Source: Candidatus Thorarchaeota archaeon
Lineage (GTDB): Archaea; Asgardarchaeota; Thorarchaeia; Thorarchaeales; Thorarchaeaceae
DNA length: 64,000 nucleotides
Direction: 5' to 3'
NCBI GenBank assembly: GCA_016841005.1
Contig: JAEORG010000192.1
Location: forward strand, 33,865-97,864
The notes beneath the pieces are model-generated. The model was not told the DNA's origin and did not search any database. It saw only the letters and a program-made list of their open reading frames with translations. The position numbers were made by a program, and so were the translations under genes. Shown here piece after piece: positions 19,501 to 26,362 of the stretch (position 1 is the first letter of the stretch; each line of letters opens with the position of its first letter).

Positions 19501-19734
19501 ACTAGGGCTGACTCAACTGTTGCCAGCGATTCATACTCATTCGAGATTACCTCTGGGTTACCCCCAGGATTCGACACAGCTTTGTTAATTACTTGGGCTG
19601 TCATTGTAGCCATTGAAGCTGTGGTAGCTATGCTCATTGTAGCAAGATATAGATACAAAGGACGTGGATTTGTTATACCACGACTTGGTTTCTCCGAACG
19701 CGCTTCGGAAATTCATGATTCATTAGTCAGGTGA
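13570..19734 (+). CDS. Giant surface protein: catalytically dead transglutaminase-like domain plus about 14 Ig-like repeats
   Basis: This 2054-residue protein starts at a TTG preceded by GGAGAGGAAAG. A signal-anchor helix (residues 12-38) leads to an extracellular region, and a second helix (about 2000-2022) leads to a basic 30-residue tail. Residues ~240-400 have a transglutaminase-like core (DFATAYCVFMRYLNVPARV, FWVEVYIP). The three catalytic positions are substituted: Cys by Pro315 in GLPMDFA, His by Met360 in MMFWVEVY, and Asp by Ile380 in WIQVIP. About 14 repeats of roughly 105 residues follow, each with a V/L-x-L-x-E-x-(I/V)-x-I-x-GTL strand. Many NxS/T sequons suggest N-glycosylation. 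It is the first gene of the MoxR/DUF58 cluster. The function is probably structural or adhesive (inference). Confidence 0.85.
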   Translation: MSETPTTPKRKIGLVTILSSLFIIFILVWGAYTLILIQAGEVRTSEPHSKLDDIPSWPYDINWAGGRTNWFENINYTDLPLDQQLPEDLLAQLNNTIFIAEPANPAQLWRSSAYDRYSGSGWSKTLSGSYTYTAISPGQATNPIYTISMNVSVSPSIEPIELPVLFPDIMVIENSFRTIPSGRLVDYTLTTDQYDTLLFSPLLTGSPDETVLIQYDVTYGNQDLTYIQDHALPGDLADTDIDTIYGDVGVTLSQTVIDEIAPFETVGDNAYDKAMAVDLHFRTHYQLLIDSENITERPQDQELTEWFIERGGGLPMDFATAYCVFMRYLNVPARVTIGYAMGEPDPDGGNFRLIQVKHMMFWVEVYIPLDDGTGEWIQVIPLPLPPEFAGGSLPENFDQGDVELLVVPSVPWAEIGTDFNLYAILTVNNVTVRDPENIRFYDLTDGVDIGITTIQPSDWLIPLANITYQFPAGATVGVHNITAMWISSTFLVSNFTYVVAVGQSSPLNAAPPDAPDIPFIPADTIDVDISLGLSNYEAHWNDTIHVHGIMTISGSPANGTYLAQLGNDKMWIMWDGLWYGNATIGSDGYYELDIVADGTDLARMVTGTHTISAYYAGAYDPGTGFPVVLPGSSADSTINLRGAPGFDLTVGPVDTYGGGSITYDGLAYLQNGTLLIGETIGILFDDIEITTVVTNSTGGFNYVYNIPLLHPSGTFNAQVNWTAPPSDVDGGTSFAIPVTIQSGATTLTIDSTPKDPEPVHIYETITIFGTLTVSSDGTPLVGRTVEIWWDWNNGTTTMIGTNTTIVGGYYEFTFTIPAGSEGLSTYWVEWDASAEPNYQDAVSTTMDITVKRYDLIVTIGTIQSSVVVGEELDIQGALFLPEFPGFLGGEPVTLWWQNGTGTYNITSVYTGIATGVYTFNYTVPITHELTTVQLWAEYISRSPALSSNVSSQLGIVVRNYNSYITVLSNASVVHLNESVLIYGYLEHENGTPLTGMPVDIEWNNGTSYFFPVVTNSTGWYRYLYNCSLTIDSVGTVTVTVYHTSIDPSYSGSNATLSPSLTLQLYQVTLDADVASNSVHLDEVIVFTGTLMLDLTGTPITGATVIVHYRNSTGTYMFPKITDVTGSFFFQYNCSLNDALGAVYLWAQYNSLNPLWDNAESLNRTVNLLLYSMDLTTFTDSATYYIDEVVHIFGTLTYSHNATPLAGQDIEIWWNNGTSYSLGTVLTDGTGYFEYYYTLSPQTDTTGSVTVWAEFTTSVPLWADADSLPGVTFTISKYGVTLDVSLIPNPVYLNGSLTIEVHLFFTNNATDIVGEWVSVWWDNGTVSLLSTGQTDGAGLYSFPYSNMDEDTILSVQIFANYTESAYLQTATSAPQSLLLERWLTIISGFDTGGVTAFLLTDTVVVTGTLYYDLGIPEPYGGVEVQILVNGSIVDTTTTASDGTFIGYWDIPDLTPIGNYDITVRYVSAVNWIADYETTPITVSVDAVSIVWTFAVDPNVVYRSEWLHIYGTLDLDNGSVYTGAIVTIMWENTVTATGPMTLTTVVTDGSGNFDYWYLLSETEELGLTQIWAECNSGVPIIAASSSPIELVDVMQIPVSLTATSSHSVIYLGDTITISGTLQFANGTVMVGYSIEIIWAGDVLDTILITDTVAGAYSYDYLLPWDESPRDITHYVRFVQPSEAYTATQTTEEALEIRDIITLSIDPQLVTSIVRGDTLFVSGTVTNGGGADAGVPIDLLVDGSPEGILLVSDTNGIISTTFEISASISRGLHNFSIRVSSSNYDVTSSSGYWIIQVNITSRLSVSFESTPSLMPGESFTIRFTLIDQADDRHEGETVDVYLNETYLMSITIDAASPHIHSIVINPLLWGARSGFYVAIVVYPGDQYVVGSSAETRESIHVFHDVVFTGFNPPYSVINNPLTLSGVLVDPNGAPIEGRNITLTRNDTLSFDLTTDVNGQFTHQSTEIITTEGTYTFFVSFTRADSTVASDSYSFEITSGLPPGFDTALLITWAVIVAIEAVVAMLIVARYRYKGRGFVIPRLGFSERASEIHDSLVR

Positions 19735-19740
19735 TGAATA

Positions 19741-20202
19741 ATGCAGAACGAACTTCAGTTAATAATGCCAATTGTTGCACTCACTGGTGCAGTCATTGTG
19801 GTATTGCTGTATCTTTACTTCGTTAAGGGTATGTTTCAGACCACTGGAAAACGTACAGTAGCATCTGTAGACATTCCAGGCAAACTGAGAAACATCAAGA
19901 AACTTGCCGATGCGGGTAAGTTTGATGCCGCAATAACTCTTGCATTCCGCACATTTGAACAGATGTGTGGAATGAAGATAGGATCAGAGAGGATGTCTTC
20001 AGAAACAGCACGAGAGTACATTGAGAGAGTTCTGAAGGTAATACCTCTAGATGCAGAATCAGTCGAGGAATTTGTCCAAGCCTATGAAGAGGCCCGATTC
20101 TCGAGCCACGATATTGCTCGAGAACGCTATGAATTAGCAATAAAGGTCTTTACAGATATCTATCCACGAATTGAAGGTGCAACACCAATCAGAGCCTCGT
20201 GA
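19741..20202 (+). CDS. DUF4129-type small membrane protein
   Basis: The 153-residue protein has one N-terminal membrane helix (residues 7-29) and a cytoplasmic helical domain containing FDAAITLAFRTFEQM, SSETAREYIERV and EARFSSHDIARERYELAIKVF. The E-A-R-(F/Y)-S segment with adjacent helices is typical of DUF4129, a domain often fused to the C-terminus of TgpA-type transglutaminases. Here it is a separate gene beginning six bases after the transglutaminase-like gene, with a GGTGA site overlapping that stop. This supports its being the detached C-terminal part of that system. Its biochemical role is unknown. Confidence 0.7.
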   Translation: MQNELQLIMPIVALTGAVIVVLLYLYFVKGMFQTTGKRTVASVDIPGKLRNIKKLADAGKFDAAITLAFRTFEQMCGMKIGSERMSSETAREYIERVLKVIPLDAESVEEFVQAYEEARFSSHDIARERYELAIKVFTDIYPRIEGATPIRAS

Positions 20203-20226
20203 AGGTGAAAAAAGGAGCGAGTATAG

Positions 20227-21630
20227 ATGGGATTGAAGGAAGGCGTACAAATTGCTCTCTTTGTACTTGCATGGATTCCAATTGGATTCCTAGCTGGGGT
20301 TACAATTTTTGGCATTCCTACCGGTCTATATGACAATACTGATTTTTCAATCTACAACGATGCTTGGAACGGTTGTAGTAATTTTCGTATTCAAATCGAA
20401 CAGAATGGATATACTCCTCAGACTATCGAGTCATCGATGAGTGTTATCAATCGTTACAATGGAAGTGCCATTCTTGTTATTATGGGTCCTGTACGGGATT
20501 TTACTCTTGATGCAACACTTACGATATTTCAACACCTGATGGCTGGAGGTGGTGTGATAATAGCAGACGATTTCGGAACTGCAAATAGCTCATTCCTCTT
20601 GCTCAATCAGTTTCTACTAAATCAGTCTGGATCATATGCAGACTATATTGCACGGTTAGGAGTGACGGGATTTCTTTCTTTCACAAAGGGAGTTGTAATG
20701 GATCTAGACTCTTACTATATGAGTCCTAGACTACCAATTATACGTGACTTTAGTCCGTCACATCCAATAACAGCAGGAGTATCAGAACTTCATCTTAACA
20801 ATGCTTCAGCTTTGACTCCGACAAGTGCAATCGGTTTCACTGGTATTGCATGGACAAGTTCACGAGCCTGGAGTGAAACAGATGTAGATAATGCCACGCC
20901 CACACCTGATACTAATGAATGGGCTGGTAGGCTTCCTATAATTGGTGCACTCGACATCAATGGCCTTGGTCTTGGACCAGGAGGTAGAATTGTAGCTATC
21001 TCAGATCCAAGTATATTCATCAATGATATGTGGGACAATTTTCCTGGAAACCGTAGACTCGGTGAGAACCTAATTAATTGGATTACTAACGGTAATACTG
21101 ACATTCCCATCATCTTCTGTGAGCAGCTTCTTGAGATGCCTATCGTTTCTGGCGAGTTCTTATTTGGAAGCTTCATGGGGCGGATGCTATGGGCTAGTAC
21201 CAATATCTTCCTTGCACCAGTCTACCCACTAATGACTGCAATTGGAATCAAGAAATACCTGCCTGACATGGAAAAACCAGAAGTGAAGAGCGTATCTGAA
21301 GTTTTCATGCGACGTGGTCAGACTTACTTCAGTGAACGCATGACATATTATAGAACAGAAGGCAACTATGCAAGAGTAGTCAAGATGTTGTATCGCAAGT
21401 TGCGGCGGTCCATGCAGAAGAAATACCAATGGGCAGATTATGATAAGAAAAAAGTATGGGACTTGATTCAGTATAAAGATCCTAGAGTCAAAGAGGTGAA
21501 TTTCTTCAAAACTATATCTCGAATTGAGGAAATCTCCTCAAGACCAAATATCAAAATCAGAGAGAGCGAAATGATGAAGCTCTTCTTCTGGATGAAAAAC
21601 ATACAAGACAAGCTAATTGAAGCAAAATGA
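20227..21630 (+). CDS. DUF4350-like membrane protein
   Basis: The 467-residue protein has an N-terminal membrane helix (residues 8-30) and an extracellular glutamine-amidotransferase-like domain that includes AILVIMGPVRDFTLDATLTIFQHLMAGGGVIIADDFGTANSSFLLLNQFL. Further on is GGRIVAISDPSIFINDMWDN, then a second hydrophobic stretch near residue 320 and a cytoplasmic, basic, helical C-terminus. This is the DUF4350 layout. In known gene clusters DUF4350 accompanies MoxR, DUF58 and transglutaminase genes, as here. A GGAG site precedes the ATG. No catalytic nucleophile of a true amidotransferase is apparent. Confidence 0.7.
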   Translation: MGLKEGVQIALFVLAWIPIGFLAGVTIFGIPTGLYDNTDFSIYNDAWNGCSNFRIQIEQNGYTPQTIESSMSVINRYNGSAILVIMGPVRDFTLDATLTIFQHLMAGGGVIIADDFGTANSSFLLLNQFLLNQSGSYADYIARLGVTGFLSFTKGVVMDLDSYYMSPRLPIIRDFSPSHPITAGVSELHLNNASALTPTSAIGFTGIAWTSSRAWSETDVDNATPTPDTNEWAGRLPIIGALDINGLGLGPGGRIVAISDPSIFINDMWDNFPGNRRLGENLINWITNGNTDIPIIFCEQLLEMPIVSGEFLFGSFMGRMLWASTNIFLAPVYPLMTAIGIKKYLPDMEKPEVKSVSEVFMRRGQTYFSERMTYYRTEGNYARVVKMLYRKLRRSMQKKYQWADYDKKKVWDLIQYKDPRVKEVNFFKTISRIEEISSRPNIKIRESEMMKLFFWMKNIQDKLIEAK

Positions 21631-21645
21631 GGTGGAACGAAAAAA

Positions 21646-22632
21646 ATGACAACAGATGCAACTGGCCCCAATTCAGAAAGCCTTGGTCCACCCATGACCA
21701 TATCTGAGGTTCATGATCTGACCTCTGAGATTCTCCGTGAGTGTGGTCGTATCATCGTAGGAAAACTTGATGTAATGCGCGATACTCTGGTAGCGTTTCT
21801 CTCTAATGGACATGTGGTACTTGAAGGCGTGCCTGGGCTCGCAAAGACGTACATGGCTCGTACCTTTGCATCAGTCCTTGGATGCGCATTCAAGAGGATA
21901 CAGCTTACCGTGGACACGTTACCCGCGGACCTGTTGGGGAGTAATGTATTCAACCAAAAAACAGGCGAATTCTGGTTTCGAAAGGGTCCAGTATTCTCTA
22001 ACCTAGTGCTGGCCGATGAGATAAATCGATGTCCTCCAAAATCTCAAAGTGCTTTGCTCGAGGTGATGGAAGAACGTCAGGTTTCAACAGAAGGTATCAC
22101 TAGAAAACTTCCAGAACCCTTCCTAATTATAGCAACACAGAATCCTGTGGAGCAAGAAGGAACATATCCATTACCAGAAGCTCAGCTTGACCGATTCATG
22201 TTCAGGCTGATTTTAGACTATCCAACTGGTTCGGAAGAGGCAGAGGTTGTTCGGAGGAAGCATGTTGGAGAAGCAGGTGATCTTCGAGTTCTTGCTGATC
22301 CCACAACAATGATGCGAATGCAACAGACATGTAGGACAGTGTTTCTCGATGAGGACATCATCACATACATTCGTGATATAATTGTAAAGACCAGAAATGA
22401 CCCACAAATTCTCCTAGGCGGTTCTCCGCGTACATCAATGATGCTAATGAGCGGATCCAAAACAAGAGCGGCAATGCATGGAAGAGACTATGTGGTTCCT
22501 GAAGATGTACGTAGACTTACTGTACAGACCTTAAATCACAGGCTTATCCTCAAACCAGAAGCTGAGCTTGAAGGTCTAACTGTTGAACGCGTTGTAAGCA
22601 AAATCATGGGTGAAGTTGACTGTCCACGATAG
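21646..22632 (+). CDS. MoxR-type AAA+ ATPase
   Basis: The 328-residue AAA+ protein has Walker A GVPGLAKTYMAR (about residue 62), Walker B LVLADEINRCPPKSQSALLEVMEE, sensor 1 IIATQNPVEQEGTYPLPEAQLDRFMF and a late arginine-rich sensor 2 (GGSPRTSMMLM). All ATPase motifs look intact. MoxR proteins act as chaperone-like remodelling ATPases, usually on a VWA partner encoded next door. Here the DUF58/VWA gene starts 27 bases downstream. A GGTGG site lies before the ATG. Confidence 0.93.
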   Translation: MTTDATGPNSESLGPPMTISEVHDLTSEILRECGRIIVGKLDVMRDTLVAFLSNGHVVLEGVPGLAKTYMARTFASVLGCAFKRIQLTVDTLPADLLGSNVFNQKTGEFWFRKGPVFSNLVLADEINRCPPKSQSALLEVMEERQVSTEGITRKLPEPFLIIATQNPVEQEGTYPLPEAQLDRFMFRLILDYPTGSEEAEVVRRKHVGEAGDLRVLADPTTMMRMQQTCRTVFLDEDIITYIRDIIVKTRNDPQILLGGSPRTSMMLMSGSKTRAAMHGRDYVVPEDVRRLTVQTLNHRLILKPEAELEGLTVERVVSKIMGEVDCPR

Positions 22633-22659
22633 TTTTATCATTGATGGAGTAAGTGAAGA

Positions 22660-23982
22660 ATGATTACACAGAGAGGCTTTGTAGTTGTTTTCTCAGGAGT
22701 TCTGCTACTTACTAGTGGCTTCTCCTTTAACAACTTCTATCTCACAGTAATTGGTGTATACCTATTGGTAGGTCTCGTTGTTACATTGCCTCTCTTTGCA
22801 ATGACTGCAAATATATCTGGTATCGAAATTGACAGACAAATAGATAAAGTCAAGGTCTTTTCAGGTGATTTTCTCCGTGTTCGTGTTACTATTCATAACA
22901 CTTCACGTAGGCATTTCGATTTTATTGAAGTTCATGATCAGTACCCTGAACTCTGGATTCTTGCGATTGGGGCTAATTTCATTGCATCTAGAATCCAACC
23001 GGGTGGAAGTATCACCTTCTCATACATTCTTCAAGTCCGAATGCGTGGGAAGTACTATCTTGGTCCTACAGAAGTAATCATGCGTGACCGTCTTGGTCTT
23101 CATTATTTCAAACGAACTCTCAAAGAAGAAACAGAAGTGCTTGTCTATCCAACATGGAAAGATGTCCGACGACTTGAAGCGCTTGGAAAACAGCGACAAC
23201 TTGGATTAATGTTTGGAGCCCACAGAACCAAGGTCATTGGTATGGGTTCCGATTTTACTGGTTTCCGAGAATATGTTCCCGGGGACTCGTTTAGAGTTAT
23301 CGACTGGAAGACCAGTGCAAAACGTGGTGATATGGTCGTAAGACAATATGAGATGGAAAAGAACGTCCAGATCGTTTGTATGGTTGATACTAGTGGGTCA
23401 ATGGGTAATGGTTATCCTGAGAATACCAAGCTTGAGTATGCTATTCGCGCTGCTGTACTTCTCACTCATATGGGATTGGAGAGAAAAGACCTAGTTGGTA
23501 CATGTGTTTTCAGCGATGTTGTGCATGCATATGTTCCACCGGGCACAACTCAGAATCACATGTATAATCTCCTCGAATCTCTGGCTATAGCTGAACCTAA
23601 AGGCTGGAGCGATTATGAAACAGCTATATCATACGTGACACAGCAGACAAAGAAAAGGTCATTCATTATTTGGCTCACTGATTTAGAAGAGTCTCCTGCT
23701 CCCTTGCTCAATGCAATGAAGTCTGTCATTGCAAACGGACACAAAGCCATGGTTATCAGCCCATTTGGTCCGTGGTTTGAAGCTCCTGTTGGACAATTCG
23801 GACCTGTCGAGAAAGTTCTCTCTGAGGCAGTATCTGAGGAGCTCTGGGAGCGAAGGCAAAAAATTACAAGAGCTCTTGCAAGATTTGGAATAAATGTGGT
23901 GAATGTTGGTCCAGAAGACTTTCTACCAACCATCATCAGACAATATGAGGATGCAAAGCAAAGGGGGGTTGCTATGTTTTGA
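22660..23982 (+). CDS. DUF58 domain protein with VWA-like fold
   Basis: The 440-residue protein has two N-terminal membrane helices (residues 4-50), a beta-rich extension, then the DUF58 signature GSDFTGFREYVPGDSFRVID followed by WKTSAKRGDMVVRQYE (about residues 195-230). The VWA metal site DTSGSMG is intact near residue 247. It is the presumed target of the neighbouring MoxR ATPase. The GGAG-containing spacer before the ATG gives a clear ribosome site. Its stop codon overlaps the TTG start of the next gene, so they are translationally coupled. Confidence 0.9.
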   Translation: MITQRGFVVVFSGVLLLTSGFSFNNFYLTVIGVYLLVGLVVTLPLFAMTANISGIEIDRQIDKVKVFSGDFLRVRVTIHNTSRRHFDFIEVHDQYPELWILAIGANFIASRIQPGGSITFSYILQVRMRGKYYLGPTEVIMRDRLGLHYFKRTLKEETEVLVYPTWKDVRRLEALGKQRQLGLMFGAHRTKVIGMGSDFTGFREYVPGDSFRVIDWKTSAKRGDMVVRQYEMEKNVQIVCMVDTSGSMGNGYPENTKLEYAIRAAVLLTHMGLERKDLVGTCVFSDVVHAYVPPGTTQNHMYNLLESLAIAEPKGWSDYETAISYVTQQTKKRSFIIWLTDLEESPAPLLNAMKSVIANGHKAMVISPFGPWFEAPVGQFGPVEKVLSEAVSEELWERRQKITRALARFGINVVNVGPEDFLPTIIRQYEDAKQRGVAMF

Positions 23983-25361
23983 GAGCTGTTACATGGGTCC
24001 TCCGTATTCTCTCAACTGTCGCCTTCATTGCTATGTGTTGGCTTGTATACACGACTATGTCTGGATATTGGGATTGGGATGCACCATACATCTTCATTGT
24101 CACGGTTTTCAGATTGATATCCATGGTATTGTTCTTCATCGGTTCATTAGTTATGGCAGGTCTTGTTGCTCCTTTTACTGGTTTTTCAGTGAGTGATGCA
24201 CTTGTGGGAATCTATAACACTCAGCTTCTCAGAATGTGGTATCTCCAACCATTTGGTGTTACAGATCCATTCACAAGTGTGACTCAGGTCTTTAACAGCT
24301 TCATATCAAATATTGGCGCAGTCTGGTTTATCATAAGCGAATATTCCTTTACCTTCATGTATTTTCTTGGGGCCGCATTAGGAATTGCATTCTTTCTCCA
24401 ATCTCTCTTTAGAATGGAACACAAGTTTGTTGGTGGTGCATTCCTATCAATTCAATCGATACTCATAGTAGCTGCTTTCAGGGCTGTTACATCAGTTCCT
24501 AACTTTACAGATGGATTTCCTGCTGATTTCTTCGTCTTTCTATATAGTCCTGTTCAAGTGCTTGCAATAGTGTCATTTGCCTATCTTGAAATAAGCTATC
24601 AGATGATTTACAGTAGTAATGTGGGGAAGCCTGTAGAAGAGCGGGAAGAAACATTGAAGAAACAACTACTAGCACTTCGTCAGACCACAAGAAAACAAGA
24701 TGCAATCGAGCGCGGTGAGAAAGTCAGTACTACCGCAATGAGTAGAACATCCGGAGCAACTGCATTTTCATTCCTACGTGAAGCTATTGAGCGACGTATT
24801 TTTGGTGAACATGAAGTAGTCGAGAGCCTTGATGCTGTCGCAGATGTCCGAAGGCTTCAGATATTTGTAGATGAATTATTGACTAATGATCCAAATGCAC
24901 GAGATGAACTAACTGCGAAGGCTGCAGCACCATCAGAAGGCTATGTAATTTCCTCTACAATTACCGGATCTATAATTCGATTTATTGGCATCTTGACAAT
25001 TTCATTTGTATTCATGAACCCAGTCTTCTTCACTGCTCTGTTCAATCTTCCACCTGGTGTTGAGAATAGTGTTGAAATTCAACAGCCAGAATTAGTTGTA
25101 TTCTTTTTACTACCAATTCTCTTGCTTTTTGTTCTGATTGCAATGGGTATTGTTTGGACAACGACTCGTGAAATCCCTGAGAAACCTAAACATACGAAAG
25201 AAGAAAAGGAGAAAGAGAAAGACCGTAAGAAGGAGCTAGCAAATAAGAGAAAAGAAGCAAAGAAGGCCAGAAGAGAACGTGAAAGGGTACGAAGAAAAAG
25301 AACCGCTGATGATGGGGAAGATGAGTGGGATAAAGCTTTAGAAGAAACATATAGAACATAG
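23979..25361 (+). CDS. Polytopic membrane protein with charged coiled C-terminus, DUF58-cluster associated
   Basis: This 460-residue protein is not recognised. It begins at a TTG that overlaps the DUF58 stop, with a strong AAGGGGGG site ten bases upstream. About six membrane helices occupy residues 5-215. A cytoplasmic helical block of ~110 residues follows, then two more helices (about 325-395). The last 65 residues are an almost uninterrupted Lys/Glu/Arg helix (KEEKEKEKDRKKELANKRKE). The layout suggests a scaffold of the membrane complex formed with DUF4129, DUF4350, MoxR and DUF58 (inference from context). Confidence 0.75.
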   Translation: MRAVTWVLRILSTVAFIAMCWLVYTTMSGYWDWDAPYIFIVTVFRLISMVLFFIGSLVMAGLVAPFTGFSVSDALVGIYNTQLLRMWYLQPFGVTDPFTSVTQVFNSFISNIGAVWFIISEYSFTFMYFLGAALGIAFFLQSLFRMEHKFVGGAFLSIQSILIVAAFRAVTSVPNFTDGFPADFFVFLYSPVQVLAIVSFAYLEISYQMIYSSNVGKPVEEREETLKKQLLALRQTTRKQDAIERGEKVSTTAMSRTSGATAFSFLREAIERRIFGEHEVVESLDAVADVRRLQIFVDELLTNDPNARDELTAKAAAPSEGYVISSTITGSIIRFIGILTISFVFMNPVFFTALFNLPPGVENSVEIQQPELVVFFLLPILLLFVLIAMGIVWTTTREIPEKPKHTKEEKEKEKDRKKELANKRKEAKKARRERERVRRKRTADDGEDEWDKALEETYRT

Positions 25362-25381
25362 TCCTCTCTGAGCGTGAATCA

Positions 25382-26362
25382 ATGAAATCTTTCGTACTGT
25401 CGCATGGGGATGTTGATGGTATTACCTCTGGCGCAATAAGTCTGCTTAGATTTCCAGGATCTTCTTTTTACTTCACCAGACCTTCACAAGTGCATAATGA
25501 CTTGTATAGAGTAGCAAAAGACAATCCAGACATCGTTAGCATTAGCGATATAGCTGTGAATGATATGCGGTTTGAACATATAATTCGCGCTCTTGAGAAA
25601 ATGCCTGAGTCCACTGAAATTTATTGGACTGATCATCATCCTATTGGTCGAAAACAGAAGAAGAAATTGGAAAAACGCGTAAATCTAACACATGAAATTG
25701 GTCCTTCTGCGGCTGAATTAGTCTACAGACGCTTTGAAGACGATTTGCCTGAACATGCCCTTCGTCTGGCTCTATATGGAGCAATTGGTGACTACTGTGA
25801 TAATTCATACTTTTCTCAGAAACATTTCGAAGATTATGATAAAAGGACGCTCTACTTGGAAGCTGGACTTCTTGTCCAATCCTTACAAGAAATTGATTAT
25901 CAGAAAGAAGCTAAGGATCTTGTTCGAGAGCTCACTCTTGGTATTGCTCCAAGTGCGATGAATAATATCGTAGATTTGGCATTGAAAGCAACTCGAATTG
26001 AAAACGAGGTATTTCGTTACATACAGGGCAGTGCAAGAAAACTGGGTCGAGTAGGCTATGTTCTTGATATGCCAATTCGAGGATATCGTGGAAAATCTGC
26101 GAAGTTTGCTGCATATCTAACTGACTCAAATGTGGGGATAAGTGCAAAATCCTCTGAAGATGATGTAGATATGAGCATCCGAAGACGAGGGTCAAAAGTC
26201 GACCTCAATCAGGCTCTGAACAATATTCTACCTAATCTTCATGATGCACATGGGGGTGGTCATCCTGCAGCCGCTGGTGCGACAATGCATAGGAATGAAT
26301 TTCCCAAGTTTCTCCAACGTTTGGCTGACTATATTGATGAGAGTCTTAACCGAAAAAGATGA
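25382..26362 (+). CDS. DHH/DHHA1 family phosphoesterase
   Basis: The 326-residue protein has the DHH-family metal motifs: HGDVDGITS at the N-terminus, SDIA, TDHHPIG (about residue 84) carrying the eponymous DHH, and the C-terminal DHHA1 signature GGGHPAAAGATM. Members are exonucleases (RecJ/archaeal GAN-like) or cyclic-oligonucleotide phosphodiesterases such as NrnA. The single-domain size fits nano-RNase or c-di-nucleotide hydrolases. It is 20 bases downstream of the membrane gene and may be the last gene of that operon. Its 3' end overlaps the converging OPT gene by 17 bases. Confidence 0.88.
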   Translation: MKSFVLSHGDVDGITSGAISLLRFPGSSFYFTRPSQVHNDLYRVAKDNPDIVSISDIAVNDMRFEHIIRALEKMPESTEIYWTDHHPIGRKQKKKLEKRVNLTHEIGPSAAELVYRRFEDDLPEHALRLALYGAIGDYCDNSYFSQKHFEDYDKRTLYLEAGLLVQSLQEIDYQKEAKDLVRELTLGIAPSAMNNIVDLALKATRIENEVFRYIQGSARKLGRVGYVLDMPIRGYRGKSAKFAAYLTDSNVGISAKSSEDDVDMSIRRRGSKVDLNQALNNILPNLHDAHGGGHPAAAGATMHRNEFPKFLQRLADYIDESLNRKR

